A DNA stretch of 64,000 bases from Breoghania sp037026715 (GTDB lineage Bacteria; Pseudomonadota; Alphaproteobacteria; Rhizobiales; Stappiaceae), in the NCBI RefSeq assembly GCF_037026715.1, contig NZ_JBANCG010000002.1, positions 62,001-126,000 on the forward strand. The letters run 5' to 3'. Below are positions 25,505 to 34,529 of the stretch, piece after piece (positions within the stretch are counted from its first letter, which is position 1; the number at the start of each line of letters is the position of its first letter). Position numbers and translations under genes: made by a program. The notes beneath the pieces were generated by a model, which did no database searches, was not told the origin of the DNA, and was given only the letters and a program-made list of their open reading frames with translations.

Positions 25505-26170
25505 TTGGCCGACAAGCCATCGTACAATTTCATCATCGCGGACGATCACCCGTTGTTCCGCGGCGCATTGCGACAGACGATCGAGAGCATGTATCCCGGC
25601 GCCGGAATTGTCGAAGCCGGCACGCTGGAAAGCGTTTCGGCGAAACTCGAGGCCGTGGGCGACGCCGATCTCATCCTTCTGGATCTCACCATGCCGGGGA
25701 TGCGCGGCTATTCCGGGCTCATGTTTCTGCGCGCGCAGTATCCGGGCATTCCGGTGGTCATCGTGTCGGCCAACGAAGAGCCGACCGCGATCCGCAACTG
25801 CATGGAATTCGGCGCCTCCGGCTTCATTCCGAAGTCGCTCGGCATCGAGGTGATGCGCCAGGCGGTGGCCGCCGTCATGGCGGGCGAGACCTGGTCGCCG
25901 CCCGACGTGGATCTCGCCTGTGTGGACGAGACGGTCGGCCTCGTGCAGCGGCTGTCGACGCTCACCCCGCAGCAGGTGCGCGTGCTGATGATGCTGAGCG
26001 AGGGGCTTCTGAACAAGCAGATCGCCTACGAGCTCAACGTCTCGGAGGCCACGGTGAAGGCGCATGTCTCGGCCATTCTGCAGAAGCTCGGCGTGGAAAG
26101 CCGCACGCAAGCCGTCATCGCCGCCTCCAAGATCGAGAACGGCCAGTGGCAGGCCGCGGTGGGCACCTGA
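25505..26170 (+). CDS. crbR: LuxR-type response regulator, CrbR-like
   Basis: Response regulator of 221 aa. The receiver domain (1-125) has the acidic pair in FIIADDHPLFRG, the phosphoacceptor Asp in LILLDLTMPGMRG and the Lys in GFIPKSLG. The LuxR/NarL-type helix-turn-helix (about 150-210) reads LTPQQVRVLMMLSEGLLNKQ and IAYELNVSEATVKAHVSAIL. The start is TTG 25505 behind GGGAGG. It lies divergent from the symporter operon and next to a transporter-linked histidine kinase. This is the set known as CrbS/CrbR in Vibrio and Pseudomonas, where CrbR activates acetyl-CoA synthetase. Function is transferred from that context. Confidence 0.8.
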   Translation: MADKPSYNFIIADDHPLFRGALRQTIESMYPGAGIVEAGTLESVSAKLEAVGDADLILLDLTMPGMRGYSGLMFLRAQYPGIPVVIVSANEEPTAIRNCMEFGASGFIPKSLGIEVMRQAVAAVMAGETWSPPDVDLACVDETVGLVQRLSTLTPQQVRVLMMLSEGLLNKQIAYELNVSEATVKAHVSAILQKLGVESRTQAVIAASKIENGQWQAAVGT

Positions 26171-26184
26171 GAGCCCGGCCCGAA

Positions 26185-26425
26185 AATGTTATCGGGTTGC
26201 GCACTTTCAACCTCTCACGCTCATACCTCTCCGTCGTCATTGCCCGGCGAAGTCCGGGCAATCCATCTTCAGCCGCAGCATTTGGCGCGTGCTGGATCAC
26301 CCGGACTTCGCCGGGTGATGACGGTGGAGAGATATGAACGGCGAAGGGGTATGAAGGCGCGTGGAATTCGGTGCGCAGAACCGACTATCATTTCCGGGCT
26401 AGGCTCTCGGGTTGCGCGCTTTCGG
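26185..26425. repeat. Large two-armed family A composite
   Basis: The family A double hairpin (26227-26332) is flanked on both sides by mirrored arms. On the left: CCCGAAAATGTTATCGGGTT and the ...CTCATACCTCTCC end. On the right: GGTATGAAGGCGCG, GAATTC, AGAACCGACTATCATTTCCG. The whole forms an imperfect palindrome of about 240 bp and is the most complete copy in the window. Confidence 0.65.
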
Positions 26426-26457
26426 CCAACAGCATTTCCGTGTGAGTGACCCTCGCT

Positions 26458-26593
26458 CCCCTCTCCCCCCTTGCGGGGGAGATGTCGGCAAAGCCGACAG
26501 AGGGGGGTGAGGCGACATATTCGGAGCGAGCGGCCCACCCCCCCTCTGTCACGCGAAGGCGTGACATCTCCCCTGCAAGGGGGGAGAGAGGAG
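26458..26593. repeat. Family C paired palindromic repeat
   Basis: Full composite (CTCTCCCCCCTTGCGGGGGA to GGGGGGAGAGAGGAG), about 55 bases from the stop of the crbS-like gene and so in its 3' region. Confidence 0.8.
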
Positions 26594-26647
26594 CAAGGGG
26601 AAAGCTCCCGGACCCAATCGCACTGACACCCCGTTCCCGCGGCCCAA

Positions 26648-29600
26648 CTACTCCGCCGCCGGTTCCCTCGCGCCCGCCGTCTTGCCCGCCTCCGAGCGCA
26701 GGCGGGTGAGGAACGCTCTCAATGCCGCCGGCTTCACCGGCTTGTTGAGCATGTGGATGCCGCGTTCCTCCGCGTCGCGGCGCACGGCCGGCGTGCGGTC
26801 GGCGGTGATCAGGATCGCCGGGATGTCGTGGCCGAACTTCCAGCGCAACTGCACCACCGCGTCGATGCCGTTGCCGTGGTCGAGGTGGTAGTCGACCAGC
26901 AACGCCTCCGGCGCCTCGCCGACTTCCGCGATCTTCGCCGCCGCCTCGTTCGGATCGAGCGCGGTCAGAACCCGGCACTGCCAGCCGGCCAGAAGCGCCT
27001 CCATGCCGGCGAGAATGCTCGCCTCGTTGTCGAGCGACAGCACCAGCATGCCGGCAAGACTGGAGGTGCGCGGGGCCGGCGGCCCGGCATGCGGCTGCTC
27101 GGCCGGAATGGCCGCGGCAAGCGGCACCACCACGGAAAAGCGCGAGCCGCCCTTCACGCCGGAGCCGATGGAGACCGGATGGTCGAGCACACGGGAGATG
27201 CGATCGACGATGGAAAGACCCAGCCCCAGCCCGCGCGCCACCTTGGCGCCGTCGTCGAGCCGGTGGAACTCTTCGAAGATCGCCTTGCGCTTGGAAGGCG
27301 GAATGCCGATGCCGGTGTCCAGCACCTCCACGCTCACCCGGTTGCGCTGGCGTCGGCATCCCACCAGAACCCGGCCCCGGCGGGTGTACTTGATGGCGTT
27401 GGAAACGAGGTTCTGCAAAAGCCGGCGCAAGAGCCTGCGATCGGAGCGTACCGAAAGCGAGGTCGGCAGGATGCGCAGGTCGAGCCCCTTTTCCCGCGCC
27501 ACCGGCGCGAATTCCAGCCTGAGCTGGTTGAGGATCTCGTCGAGCCGGAAGCTGGTGATCTCCGGCTGCATGCGGCCGGTATCGAGGCGCGAAATGTCGA
27601 GCACCGCGCCGATGATCTCCTCCACGGAGTCGAGCGAGCGCTCCACGTTGCGCACCAGGTCGAAGTCGCGCCCGCGTGCCGCCTCGAAACGCTCGCTCAG
27701 GCTGGAGGCATAGAGCCGTGCGGCGTTGAGCGGCTGCAGGATGTCGTGGCCGGCGGCCGCCAGGAACCGCGTCTTGCCGAGATTGGCCTCGTCCGCCTCG
27801 CGCTTGGCGCGCACCAGCTCGTCGTTGACGTGGGTCAGCTCCTCGGTGCGTTCGCGCACGCGCCGCTCCAGCGTCTCGTTGGCGCGTGCCAGCGCGTGTT
27901 CGGCATGCACGCGCTCGGTGATGTCGGTGTAGGTGGTGACGATGCCGCCGCCTGGCATGGGGCTGGTCCTCACCTCCAGCACCGTCTGGGTTGAGGCGAT
28001 GCGGTCCTGGAAGGTTTCCATGCGCACCGCCAGCGCCTCCAGCCGCTCGTTGACCAGCGTCTCCACGGGGGCGAGGCCGAATTCGCCGCGTTCCGCGTTG
28101 TAGCGCAGGATCGCGTCGAGCGGTGTGCCCACCTGGCCGTATTCCGGCGGCAGGCCGAGCAGTTCGCGGAACTGCCGGTTCCAGCAGATCAGCCGGAGGT
28201 CCTGGTCGAACACCGCGATGCCCTGGCGCACCTGGTCGAGCGCGGTCTGCAACAGGTCGCGGTTGTACTGGATGGCGGCGGACGCGTCGTCCAGCAGCTT
28301 CATTGCGCCCTTGGTGGCCGGGTCGCGCCGCTTGACCAGCAGCGACAGCACGAGCCGGGAGGACGCCGCGCCGATGGCGCTCGCCAGCAATTGTTCGGCA
28401 AAGCGCAAGAGCCGCGCATCGACCGGATCGTGCGGGGCGAGCGGGGTCTGGTGCTCGCGCGCGAAGCGGTCGAAGGAGCGGTCGGTGCGCTCGCTGCCCA
28501 GATAGCGCGCCACGGTGAGACGCAGGTCGTCCACCGTCACCGCCGTGCGCCACAGCTTGAGAGAGGGGGAGGGGGAGAAATCGTCGGGCAGGAAGATGTT
28601 GGCCTGCAGCCGTTCGATGGGTTCCGGCATGCGGCTGAGCGAGCCGACGATATAGGCGGCGATGTTGACCGCCATCGCCCAGGCGAAGCCGTGAACGAGC
28701 GGATCGGCCTGCATCCCGAAAAGCGCCTGCGGCCGCAGGAAGGCGAGCCCGAAGGGCCCTGCGTTCAGCCAGGTGGCGGGCAGCAGACCGGAATCGGCGA
28801 ATGTCGGCAGCAGCAGCGTGTAGCACCACATCGCGAAGCCGCAGACCATGCCGGCGATCGCCCCGCGCGCGGTGGCGCGGCGCCAGAACAGGCCGCCGAA
28901 GAAGGCCGGCGCGAATTGCGCGATGGCGGCGAACGACAGAAGGCCGATGGAGGCGAGCGCCGCGCTGTCGCCGGCCGCTCGGTAATAGGCATAGGCCAGC
29001 AGCAGCGTGACGAAGATGGCGGTGCGCCGGACATGCAGCAGGAAGCGGCCCATGTCCTTCATTTCGCTGGCATCGTCGAGCCGGCGGCGCAGCACCAGCG
29101 GAATGACGAGATCGTTGGAGATCATGATCGCCAGCGCCACGCAGGCGACGATCACCATGGCGGTCGCCGCCGAAAGCCCGCCGATGAAGGCGAGCATGGT
29201 GAAGATCGGCTGGTCCGCCGTCATCGGCAGGGCGAGCACGAAGATGTAGGCATCCACCGCGCCGCCGAAGCGCAGGATGCCGGCGGCCGCGATCGGCACG
29301 ACGAAGAGGTTGATCAGCACCAGGTAGAGCGGGAACATCCAGCGCGCCAGCCGGAGTTCGCCCGGGTCGTTGTTTTCCGTCACGGTGACGTGGAACTGTC
29401 GCGGCAGCAGCACCGCGGCAAACAGCGACAGCGTCGTCATCACCATCCAGGCGTTGCGGTCGAGCGGCCCGGTGAAGAGGTCGGCAACGCCGGGGGCCGC
29501 TTGCGTCGCCTTGAGGAGTTCGCCCGGCCCGTCGAACAGGCCGTAGGTGACGTAGAGCCCGACCGCGAGGAAGGCGACCAGCTTGACGATGGATTCGGTT

Positions 29601-30196
29601 GCCACCGCCAGCATCAGCCCTTCCTGATGCTCGGTCGCGTCGATGTGGCGGGTGCCGAACAGTACGGCGAAAACGGCCATGCCCAGCGCCACCAGCAGTG
29701 CGACGTCGCCGACCACCCAGTCCGCGGCAATCCCGCCGGAGGAGCCGGCGCGCATGAACAGCGTCGTCGTCGACAGCGACACCGCCTTCAGCTGCAGCGC
29801 GATGTATGGGATGGTGCCGCACACCGCGATGATGGTGACGACGGCGGCCACCGCCTGGTTCTTGCCGTAGCGCGCGGCGATGAAGTCGGCGATGGAGGTG
29901 ATGCGCTCCGCCTTGGCGAGCCGCACGATGCGGCGCAGCAGCGGAAAGCCGAACGCGAAGACGATCGCCGGACCGATGTAGATCGTCAGGAATTGCAGGC
30001 CGCTCTGGCTGGCCAGCCCGACGGAGCCGAAGAACGTCCACGACGTGCAGTAGACGGCGAGCGACAGCGCATAGATCAGCGGCCGGCTGCGCGAACGCGG
30101 GCGCCTGCGCGCCACCCGGTCGCCGTAGCTTGCGACCGCGAACAGCATGCCGATGTAGACCAGCGCGGAGACGACGACGACCCAGCCCTGAAGCAT
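26648..30196 (-). CDS. crbS: SSS-transporter hybrid histidine kinase, CrbS-like
   Basis: Very large sensor of 1182 aa. Residues 1 to about 490 form a sodium:solute symporter domain of 12-13 helices (WTFFGSVGLASQSGLQFLTI, ADFIAARYGKNQAVAAVVTI). A PAS domain follows at about 650-750 (GIAVFDQDLRLICWNRQFRE), then a coiled coil, a HisKA domain with the phospho-His in AAGHDILQPLNAARLY (about residue 814), and an ATPase domain (DTGIGIPPSKRKAIFEEF, GLGLGLSIVDRI). The C-terminal receiver has its Asp in LLVDYHLDHGNG (about 1102) and Lys in HMLNKPVKPA. The start is ATG 30196 (MLQGWVVVV) with GAGGGTGG before it. This is the CrbS architecture, a carboxylate sensor or transporter paired with CrbR, which is encoded convergently 477 bp away. 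Confidence 0.88.
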   Translation of the reverse strand: MLQGWVVVVSALVYIGMLFAVASYGDRVARRRPRSRSRPLIYALSLAVYCTSWTFFGSVGLASQSGLQFLTIYIGPAIVFAFGFPLLRRIVRLAKAERITSIADFIAARYGKNQAVAAVVTIIAVCGTIPYIALQLKAVSLSTTTLFMRAGSSGGIAADWVVGDVALLVALGMAVFAVLFGTRHIDATEHQEGLMLAVATESIVKLVAFLAVGLYVTYGLFDGPGELLKATQAAPGVADLFTGPLDRNAWMVMTTLSLFAAVLLPRQFHVTVTENNDPGELRLARWMFPLYLVLINLFVVPIAAAGILRFGGAVDAYIFVLALPMTADQPIFTMLAFIGGLSAATAMVIVACVALAIMISNDLVIPLVLRRRLDDASEMKDMGRFLLHVRRTAIFVTLLLAYAYYRAAGDSAALASIGLLSFAAIAQFAPAFFGGLFWRRATARGAIAGMVCGFAMWCYTLLLPTFADSGLLPATWLNAGPFGLAFLRPQALFGMQADPLVHGFAWAMAVNIAAYIVGSLSRMPEPIERLQANIFLPDDFSPSPSLKLWRTAVTVDDLRLTVARYLGSERTDRSFDRFAREHQTPLAPHDPVDARLLRFAEQLLASAIGAASSRLVLSLLVKRRDPATKGAMKLLDDASAAIQYNRDLLQTALDQVRQGIAVFDQDLRLICWNRQFRELLGLPPEYGQVGTPLDAILRYNAERGEFGLAPVETLVNERLEALAVRMETFQDRIASTQTVLEVRTSPMPGGGIVTTYTDITERVHAEHALARANETLERRVRERTEELTHVNDELVRAKREADEANLGKTRFLAAAGHDILQPLNAARLYASSLSERFEAARGRDFDLVRNVERSLDSVEEIIGAVLDISRLDTGRMQPEITSFRLDEILNQLRLEFAPVAREKGLDLRILPTSLSVRSDRRLLRRLLQNLVSNAIKYTRRGRVLVGCRRQRNRVSVEVLDTGIGIPPSKRKAIFEEFHRLDDGAKVARGLGLGLSIVDRISRVLDHPVSIGSGVKGGSRFSVVVPLAAAIPAEQPHAGPPAPRTSSLAGMLVLSLDNEASILAGMEALLAGWQCRVLTALDPNEAAAKIAEVGEAPEALLVDYHLDHGNGIDAVVQLRWKFGHDIPAILITADRTPAVRRDAEERGIHMLNKPVKPAALRAFLTRLRSEAGKTAGAREPAAE

Positions 30197-30714
30197 CCAC
30201 CCTCGTCGGCCGATGCGGCCGTTTTCCCTCTTCTTGCCTTTCCGCGATCGGATCACAGTTGAGCGGGGATGTCCATGATGCGCTCGGTCATCCGATAGCC
30301 GTGCGGGCCAAATCCCAGGCCAAGTCTCGGGCCGAACCTCGGGGCCGGATCTCGAAGCCGGCGGGGGCGGTGCGGGGCCGTCGCGCCTGAACGGTCGGGA
30401 AGAATCGGGATTTATCCCAATGTCGAGATTGTTCTTAAGGGCTTCTCACCCATCGTGTAGCCTGTTAGTCTGAATATGGATCGTGTGAATATGTAGTTGG
30501 TACGGGACTGGTGAATGAAGAACTGAGAACGGAAGGCCTGGATCTTTGTAAGTATATAAACGAATACGATTTGAGCCACAGAAATCGTAGGGCGTGCAAG
30601 GGGTGACGACTGCGGGATGCTGTCGTCGCGGCATTCACGTCAGGTTGGTTCGGGCGATCCGGGAAAACGTGAGCCGGCAGGGATGGAGATTTGCCGGGAA
30701 GTCGGGAGAAGCGC
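30197..30714. other. Divergent crbS / fixL promoter region with a low-GC stretch
   Basis: No firm gene. From about 30400 to 30600 the GC content drops well below the neighbours. A 31-codon frame (GTG 30511 to TGA 30606, beginning VNEELRTEGLDL) sits in it without a clear ribosome site. No FixK box or repeat family member is visible. Confidence 0.4.
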
Positions 30715-31875
30715 ATGCGGCAGGATCTGACCGGAATGGCGTCCGTTGATCCGGGGCTATCGGAGGCGCGTCTTCTGAGCGTCCTCGATACGGCGGTGGA
30801 CGGCATCTGCGTCATCGACGAGACGGGCCGCATCCTGACATTGAACCGCGCCTGCGAGCGTCTGTTCGGCTACACGGCGGCCGAGGCCGTGGGCGAGAAC
30901 GTGCGCATGCTCATGCCGGAGAGCTATGCCGGCCGGCACGACAATTTCCTCTCCTCCTATCTCACCACCGGCGAGCGCAAGATCATCGGCTATGGCCGCG
31001 AGGTCGTCGCCCGGCACAAGAACGGGCGCGAGTTCCCGATGGAGCTGTCGGTGGGCGAAGTGAAAAGCCCGGAGGGGCGCCAGTTCGTCGGCATCATGCG
31101 CGATCTCAGGCCGCGCAAGATCCAGGAGGAGCGGCTGAACCGGATGCAGTCGCAGCTCGTCCATTTCGCCCGCGTCAACGCCATGGACGAGATGGGCGCG
31201 GCCATCGCCCATGAGCTCAACCAGCCGCTGACGGCGGTGATGCTCTACCTGCAGGCGATCTCGCGCAAGCTCGGCACGTCCGAGGCCGATCCCGACGGCC
31301 GGCTGTCCGACATTCTCGGCAAGGCGGTGCGCGAGGCCCAGCGCGCCGGCCAGATCATCCAGCGCATGCGCCAGTTCGTGGAAAACCGCGAGGCGGAGCG
31401 TCGTTCGACCAACGTGGAAGCGCTGATCGACGAGGCGCTGGAGCTGGTCCTGCTCGGCCAGTACACGCTGTCGGTCTCCGTCGTGCGCGACGACGAGGAA
31501 GACCTTCCGCCCGTCGATGTCGATCCCGTCCAGATCCAGCAGATCCTTGTCAACCTGATCCGCAACGCGCTGGAGGTGGTCAAGGACGCGGAGGAACGCT
31601 GGATCCGCATTTCCTCCCACCGCGACGGCGACGACGTGGTGATCGAGGTGGCCGACAGCGGCCCGGGCATTCCGCAGGCCAACCTGCGCAATCTCTTCCG
31701 CGCCTTCTCCAGCACCAAGAAGAAGGGGCTGGGGCTGGGGCTGGCGATCTCCAAGTCGATCGCCCAGAGCCACGGCGGCGATCTTTCCGTGGATGCGGGC
31801 GGCGACGGCAGAGGAGCGATTTTCACGTTGAAGCTTCCGCTGGATTCCGGTGACGGAATGCTGGCGGAGGCATGA
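30715..31875 (+). CDS. fixL: Oxygen-sensing heme-PAS histidine kinase FixL
   Basis: Soluble FixL of 386 aa. The PAS domain (about 20-135) has the heme-binding signature: RACERLFGYTAAEAVGENVR, then the proximal His75 in YAGRHDNFL, and GYGREVVARHKNGREFPMEL with the Arg that contacts bound oxygen. The kinase core has His166 in AIAHELNQPLTAVMLYLQ, the N box LVNLIRNALEVV and G boxes DSGPGIP and KGLGLGLAISKS. No membrane helix is present, so this is the cytoplasmic type, as in Bradyrhizobium, not the membrane type of Sinorhizobium. ATG 30715 follows GGGAGAAG. Deoxygenated heme activates autophosphorylation and transfer to FixJ, which is encoded 102 bp downstream. Confidence 0.95.
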   Translation: MRQDLTGMASVDPGLSEARLLSVLDTAVDGICVIDETGRILTLNRACERLFGYTAAEAVGENVRMLMPESYAGRHDNFLSSYLTTGERKIIGYGREVVARHKNGREFPMELSVGEVKSPEGRQFVGIMRDLRPRKIQEERLNRMQSQLVHFARVNAMDEMGAAIAHELNQPLTAVMLYLQAISRKLGTSEADPDGRLSDILGKAVREAQRAGQIIQRMRQFVENREAERRSTNVEALIDEALELVLLGQYTLSVSVVRDDEEDLPPVDVDPVQIQQILVNLIRNALEVVKDAEERWIRISSHRDGDDVVIEVADSGPGIPQANLRNLFRAFSSTKKKGLGLGLAISKSIAQSHGGDLSVDAGGDGRGAIFTLKLPLDSGDGMLAEA

Positions 31876-31977
31876 GAGGCCCCCGGGACCGTTTGGTCCG
31901 GGCGCCGGCCGAGAGGCCGGAACGAGGGAGGGGGCTCGGTGTTTCATCTGCGTGGTTCAAGAGCGAGGAAACCTGGA

Positions 31978-32592
31978 ATGGCCGAAGAGTCGAACCTGAT
32001 CTACATCGTTGATGACGATCCGTCCGTGCGCGATGCCCTTTCCATCGTCTTCGACATGGAGGATTTCCGGGTAGAGTCCTTCGACAATGGCGACGCCTTC
32101 CTGATGGCGGCCGCCCGCAAGGAACCGGCCTGCGTGATCCTCGACGTTCACATGCCGGGCCGCTCCGGCATCGACATTCTCAAGAGCCTGAACGCGGAGG
32201 AATATCCCGCCCCCGTCTTCATCATTTCCGGCCAGGGCGACATCCCCATGGCGGTGAACGCGATCAAGCAGGGCGCCTTCGACTTCATCGAGAAGCCGTT
32301 CGATGCCGATACCGTCGTCCAGCGGGTGCGCGATGCCATAGGGGCGATGGCGCGCCGGCAGGATCCGGGCGAGCGGATGCGCAACTTCCCCGGCGCGGAG
32401 ACGCTGACCCCGCGCGAGCGCGAGGTGCTGGAGCAGATCACCGGCGGCGCCTCCAACAAGGAGGCCGGCCGCACGCTCGGCATCAGCCCGCGCACCATCG
32501 AGGTGCACCGCGCCCGCATCATGGAAAAGCTCGGCGCGCGCAACGCGGCCGATCTCGTGCGCATCGTGCTCACCGGCGAAAAGTCGGAGTGA
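31978..32592 (+). CDS. fixJ: Response regulator FixJ
   Basis: FixJ of 204 aa, the standard length. The receiver has the acidic residues of YIVDDDPSVRDAL, phospho-Asp56 in VILDVHMPGRSG and Lys in DFIEKPFDAD. After a linker the LuxR-type DNA-binding domain reads LTPREREVLEQITGGASNKE and AGRTLGISPRTIEVHRARIM. ATG 31978 (MAEESNL) follows GAGGAAA; the frame is open 13 codons further up without family similarity. FixJ-P should activate fixK downstream and possibly the small receiver gene between them. Confidence 0.95.
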   Translation: MAEESNLIYIVDDDPSVRDALSIVFDMEDFRVESFDNGDAFLMAAARKEPACVILDVHMPGRSGIDILKSLNAEEYPAPVFIISGQGDIPMAVNAIKQGAFDFIEKPFDADTVVQRVRDAIGAMARRQDPGERMRNFPGAETLTPREREVLEQITGGASNKEAGRTLGISPRTIEVHRARIMEKLGARNAADLVRIVLTGEKSE

Positions 32593-32809
32593 CGGCCGCA
32601 TCGCGGCAACAGGCCTCCCGCCCCTGAAAAAAGGGGGTGCGCGGCCAGGCATTTCTGTCCGCCGGCGGGTCTGTTCGGGCCGCCGGCGGGATCTTTTCGG
32701 GACATGACGGACGATACCGTGGCCAACATTCCGGCCGGACGGCCGGCCGGGTCGTGATTTGCTGGCCGGAACACGTGCGCCGGCCTGCTTTGCCATTGAG
32801 GACGCGAAA

Positions 32810-33151
32810 TTGACCGTCTACGTGATTGTGAGCGATGCCGGCGTGCGCGACGCGCTGGTGCTCCTGCTGGAACAGCTCGGCCGCGATGCCGTCGCCTTTG
32901 ACGACTGCGACGCCTTTCTGTCCACCGTCCGGCCCGGGCCGGACGATACGGTGCTTGTCGATCTGAACGAGGACGACGACGCGAACGGCGCGCGAATCGT
33001 GCGCTGGGCCGATGCGTTGGAAAATCCGCCGAGACTGATCGCCATCACCAGCCGGTCACGCGACGAGATCGCCAAGCTGCTCGCCGATCTCAGGTTGCCG
33101 ATCCTCATCCGGATGCCGTTCAACGCCTCCCGGCTGATGACCTGGCTCTGA
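32810..33151 (+). CDS. Degenerate single-domain receiver, FixT-like candidate
   Basis: Protein of 113 aa consisting of one FixJ-like receiver. Its N-terminus VYVIVSDAGVRDALVLLLEQ aligns with the IYIVDDDPSVRDAL start of FixJ, but the acidic cluster DDD has become SDA. Asp51 is kept (TVLVDLNEDDD). The conserved Lys-Pro is changed: IRMPF instead of EKPF, so Lys is Met102. Metal binding and phosphorylation are therefore doubtful. TTG 32810 is chosen because GAGG lies nine bases upstream. The gene sits between fixJ and fixK. In Caulobacter, FixT is a single-domain receiver that inhibits FixL; that one carries four N-terminal Cys for an iron-sulfur cluster, which are missing here. A role as FixL or FixJ modulator is inference. 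Confidence 0.7.
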   Translation: MTVYVIVSDAGVRDALVLLLEQLGRDAVAFDDCDAFLSTVRPGPDDTVLVDLNEDDDANGARIVRWADALENPPRLIAITSRSRDEIAKLLADLRLPILIRMPFNASRLMTWL

Positions 33152-33556
33152 GAGGCTTCGCGGCCGCATGACCCTGCGGAGGTTTCCGGTGCCGTCCAAG
33201 GGGAAGGGAGGGCTGCTGCCGGGTCTTTCCCTCGCTTTGTCCGGCCATTGCTCTCGCGCTGCCCTTGTGTCGGGCGTCGCCGTGCATGTGCAAAAAGGCC
33301 CGTCGTGGCCAAAACAGCTCTGGCATGCTTGAATTCAAACAGGTATTCGTGCGCATTCCGCAGGTGCGAGAAGGTGGCTATCGTCACTTTGCTGAGAGGT
33401 TTTCGCCTTAGATTTCTCCAGCCTGCGGTGCCTGCGGCATTATGCGGAATACCGTTTTGGACGGGATGTATTCACGTTGCGGGCCGTGACTTAGTGATTG
33501 ATCCGGGTTGGAGTGGGACGGACTCCGATGCCGGTCGCCGTGATGGAGGGGATACC
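33152..33556. other. fixK promoter region
   Basis: No gene. GC content falls from about 33290 to 33500, the usual picture for a regulated promoter. A short palindrome TTGAATTCAA lies at about 33329-33338 and CATTATG between GC arms at about 33437-33452. FixJ would be expected to bind here, but I cannot point to a certain FixJ site. Confidence 0.4.
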
Positions 33557-34276
33557 ATGACCTATCTCGAGCAGGCGCCGGACACGCTTGATCTGGCGAT
33601 GGCCCGTGCCGGGCTTTCGGACGTGGAGGCCGTGTGGGCCGACTACGTGAACGGTCCGAAGGTTCGCAAGCTCTCGTTATCGTCGCACGAGGCGGTCTTC
33701 TACGAGGGCGATCCCGCCGACCACATGTACGAATTGGCCAGCGGCACCGTGATGCTCTACAAGCTCCTGCCCGACGGCCGCAGGCAGGTGGTGGAGATCC
33801 TGAAGGAAGGCGATCTCTTCGGCTTCCAGTGCGGACGCAACTACGATTGCACCGCCGAGACGCTCTCCGGCGCCGAGCTGCGCGCCCTCAGCCGTCGCGA
33901 TATCGACGTTTCCCTCAGCCTCCAGCGCTATGTGGGCGAGCGCATGTTCGCCAAGATGGAGAATCTGCACGAGCATGCCATGCTGCTTGGCCGCAAGTCG
34001 GCGATGGAGCGGGTGGCGAGCTACCTGATGCGCTTCGTGCCCGGCCGCGGCATCGCCGATTGCATGGGCCCGGCCGAAGGCTCGGATGTCGACGAGGGCC
34101 TGATCGAGCTGTCGATGACCCGGCAGGAGATCGCGGACTTCCTCGGCCTGACCATCGAGACGGTGTCTCGCGCGATTTCGGAGATGAAACGCCGCGGCCT
34201 CATCCGCATCGAGAAGCAGGACCGCATCATGATCCCGCGGATCTGCAACCTCTGCCGCCTCACCGGCATGCACTGA
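33557..34276 (+). CDS. fixK: CRP/FNR-family regulator FixK
   Basis: Regulator of 239 aa. A cyclic-nucleotide-type beta-roll (about 35-140: EAVFYEGDPADHMYELASGT, GRRQVVEILKEGDLFGFQCG) is followed by the dimer helix. The helix-turn-helix reads MTRQEIADFLGLTIETVSRA with the E-xx-SR residues that read TTGA half sites. The N-terminal Cys cluster of FNR is absent, so this is FixK-type and takes its oxygen signal from FixLJ. The C-terminus ends in a CxxC pair, RICNLCRLTGMH. ATG 33557 follows GGAGGGG. Targets in the window are the TTGAC-N4-GTCAA boxes before hemN and ccoN. Confidence 0.92.
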   Translation: MTYLEQAPDTLDLAMARAGLSDVEAVWADYVNGPKVRKLSLSSHEAVFYEGDPADHMYELASGTVMLYKLLPDGRRQVVEILKEGDLFGFQCGRNYDCTAETLSGAELRALSRRDIDVSLSLQRYVGERMFAKMENLHEHAMLLGRKSAMERVASYLMRFVPGRGIADCMGPAEGSDVDEGLIELSMTRQEIADFLGLTIETVSRAISEMKRRGLIRIEKQDRIMIPRICNLCRLTGMH

Positions 34277-34417
34277 GACACACTCTCGACCCCGAAAATC
34301 CGGCGCAAGGGCGGGGCGGTTTCCCGCACGCTCTTCCTGTGGCTGCCAGGCCGCACGATGACGGCCGCGCCCTGACCGTCCCCCATCCAGGGCGCTCCAT
34401 GGCCGAACGCAAGCAAG

Positions 34418-34527
34418 TGGCCCATCCTTCGAGACGCCCGCTTGCGCAGCCTCCTCAGGATGACGTTGTGTTTGTTGTCGCTTTCACAAAGACAACAGCA
34501 CTACAACGTCATCCTGAGAGGCTGGCC
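34418..34527. repeat. Family D repeat
   Basis: CATCCTTCGAGACGCCCGCT, then CCTCCTCAGGATGACGTTGT, faces CAACGTCATCCTGAGAGGCT across a TTGTCGCTTTCACAAAGACAA-type centre of its own. It runs straight into the family A flank. Confidence 0.7.
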
Positions 34528-34529
34528 CT

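Noticed and set aside
33329..33338. TTGAATTCAA as a FixK box before fixK
   Set aside because: The half sites are 2 bases apart instead of 6, so the geometry does not fit FixK or FNR.
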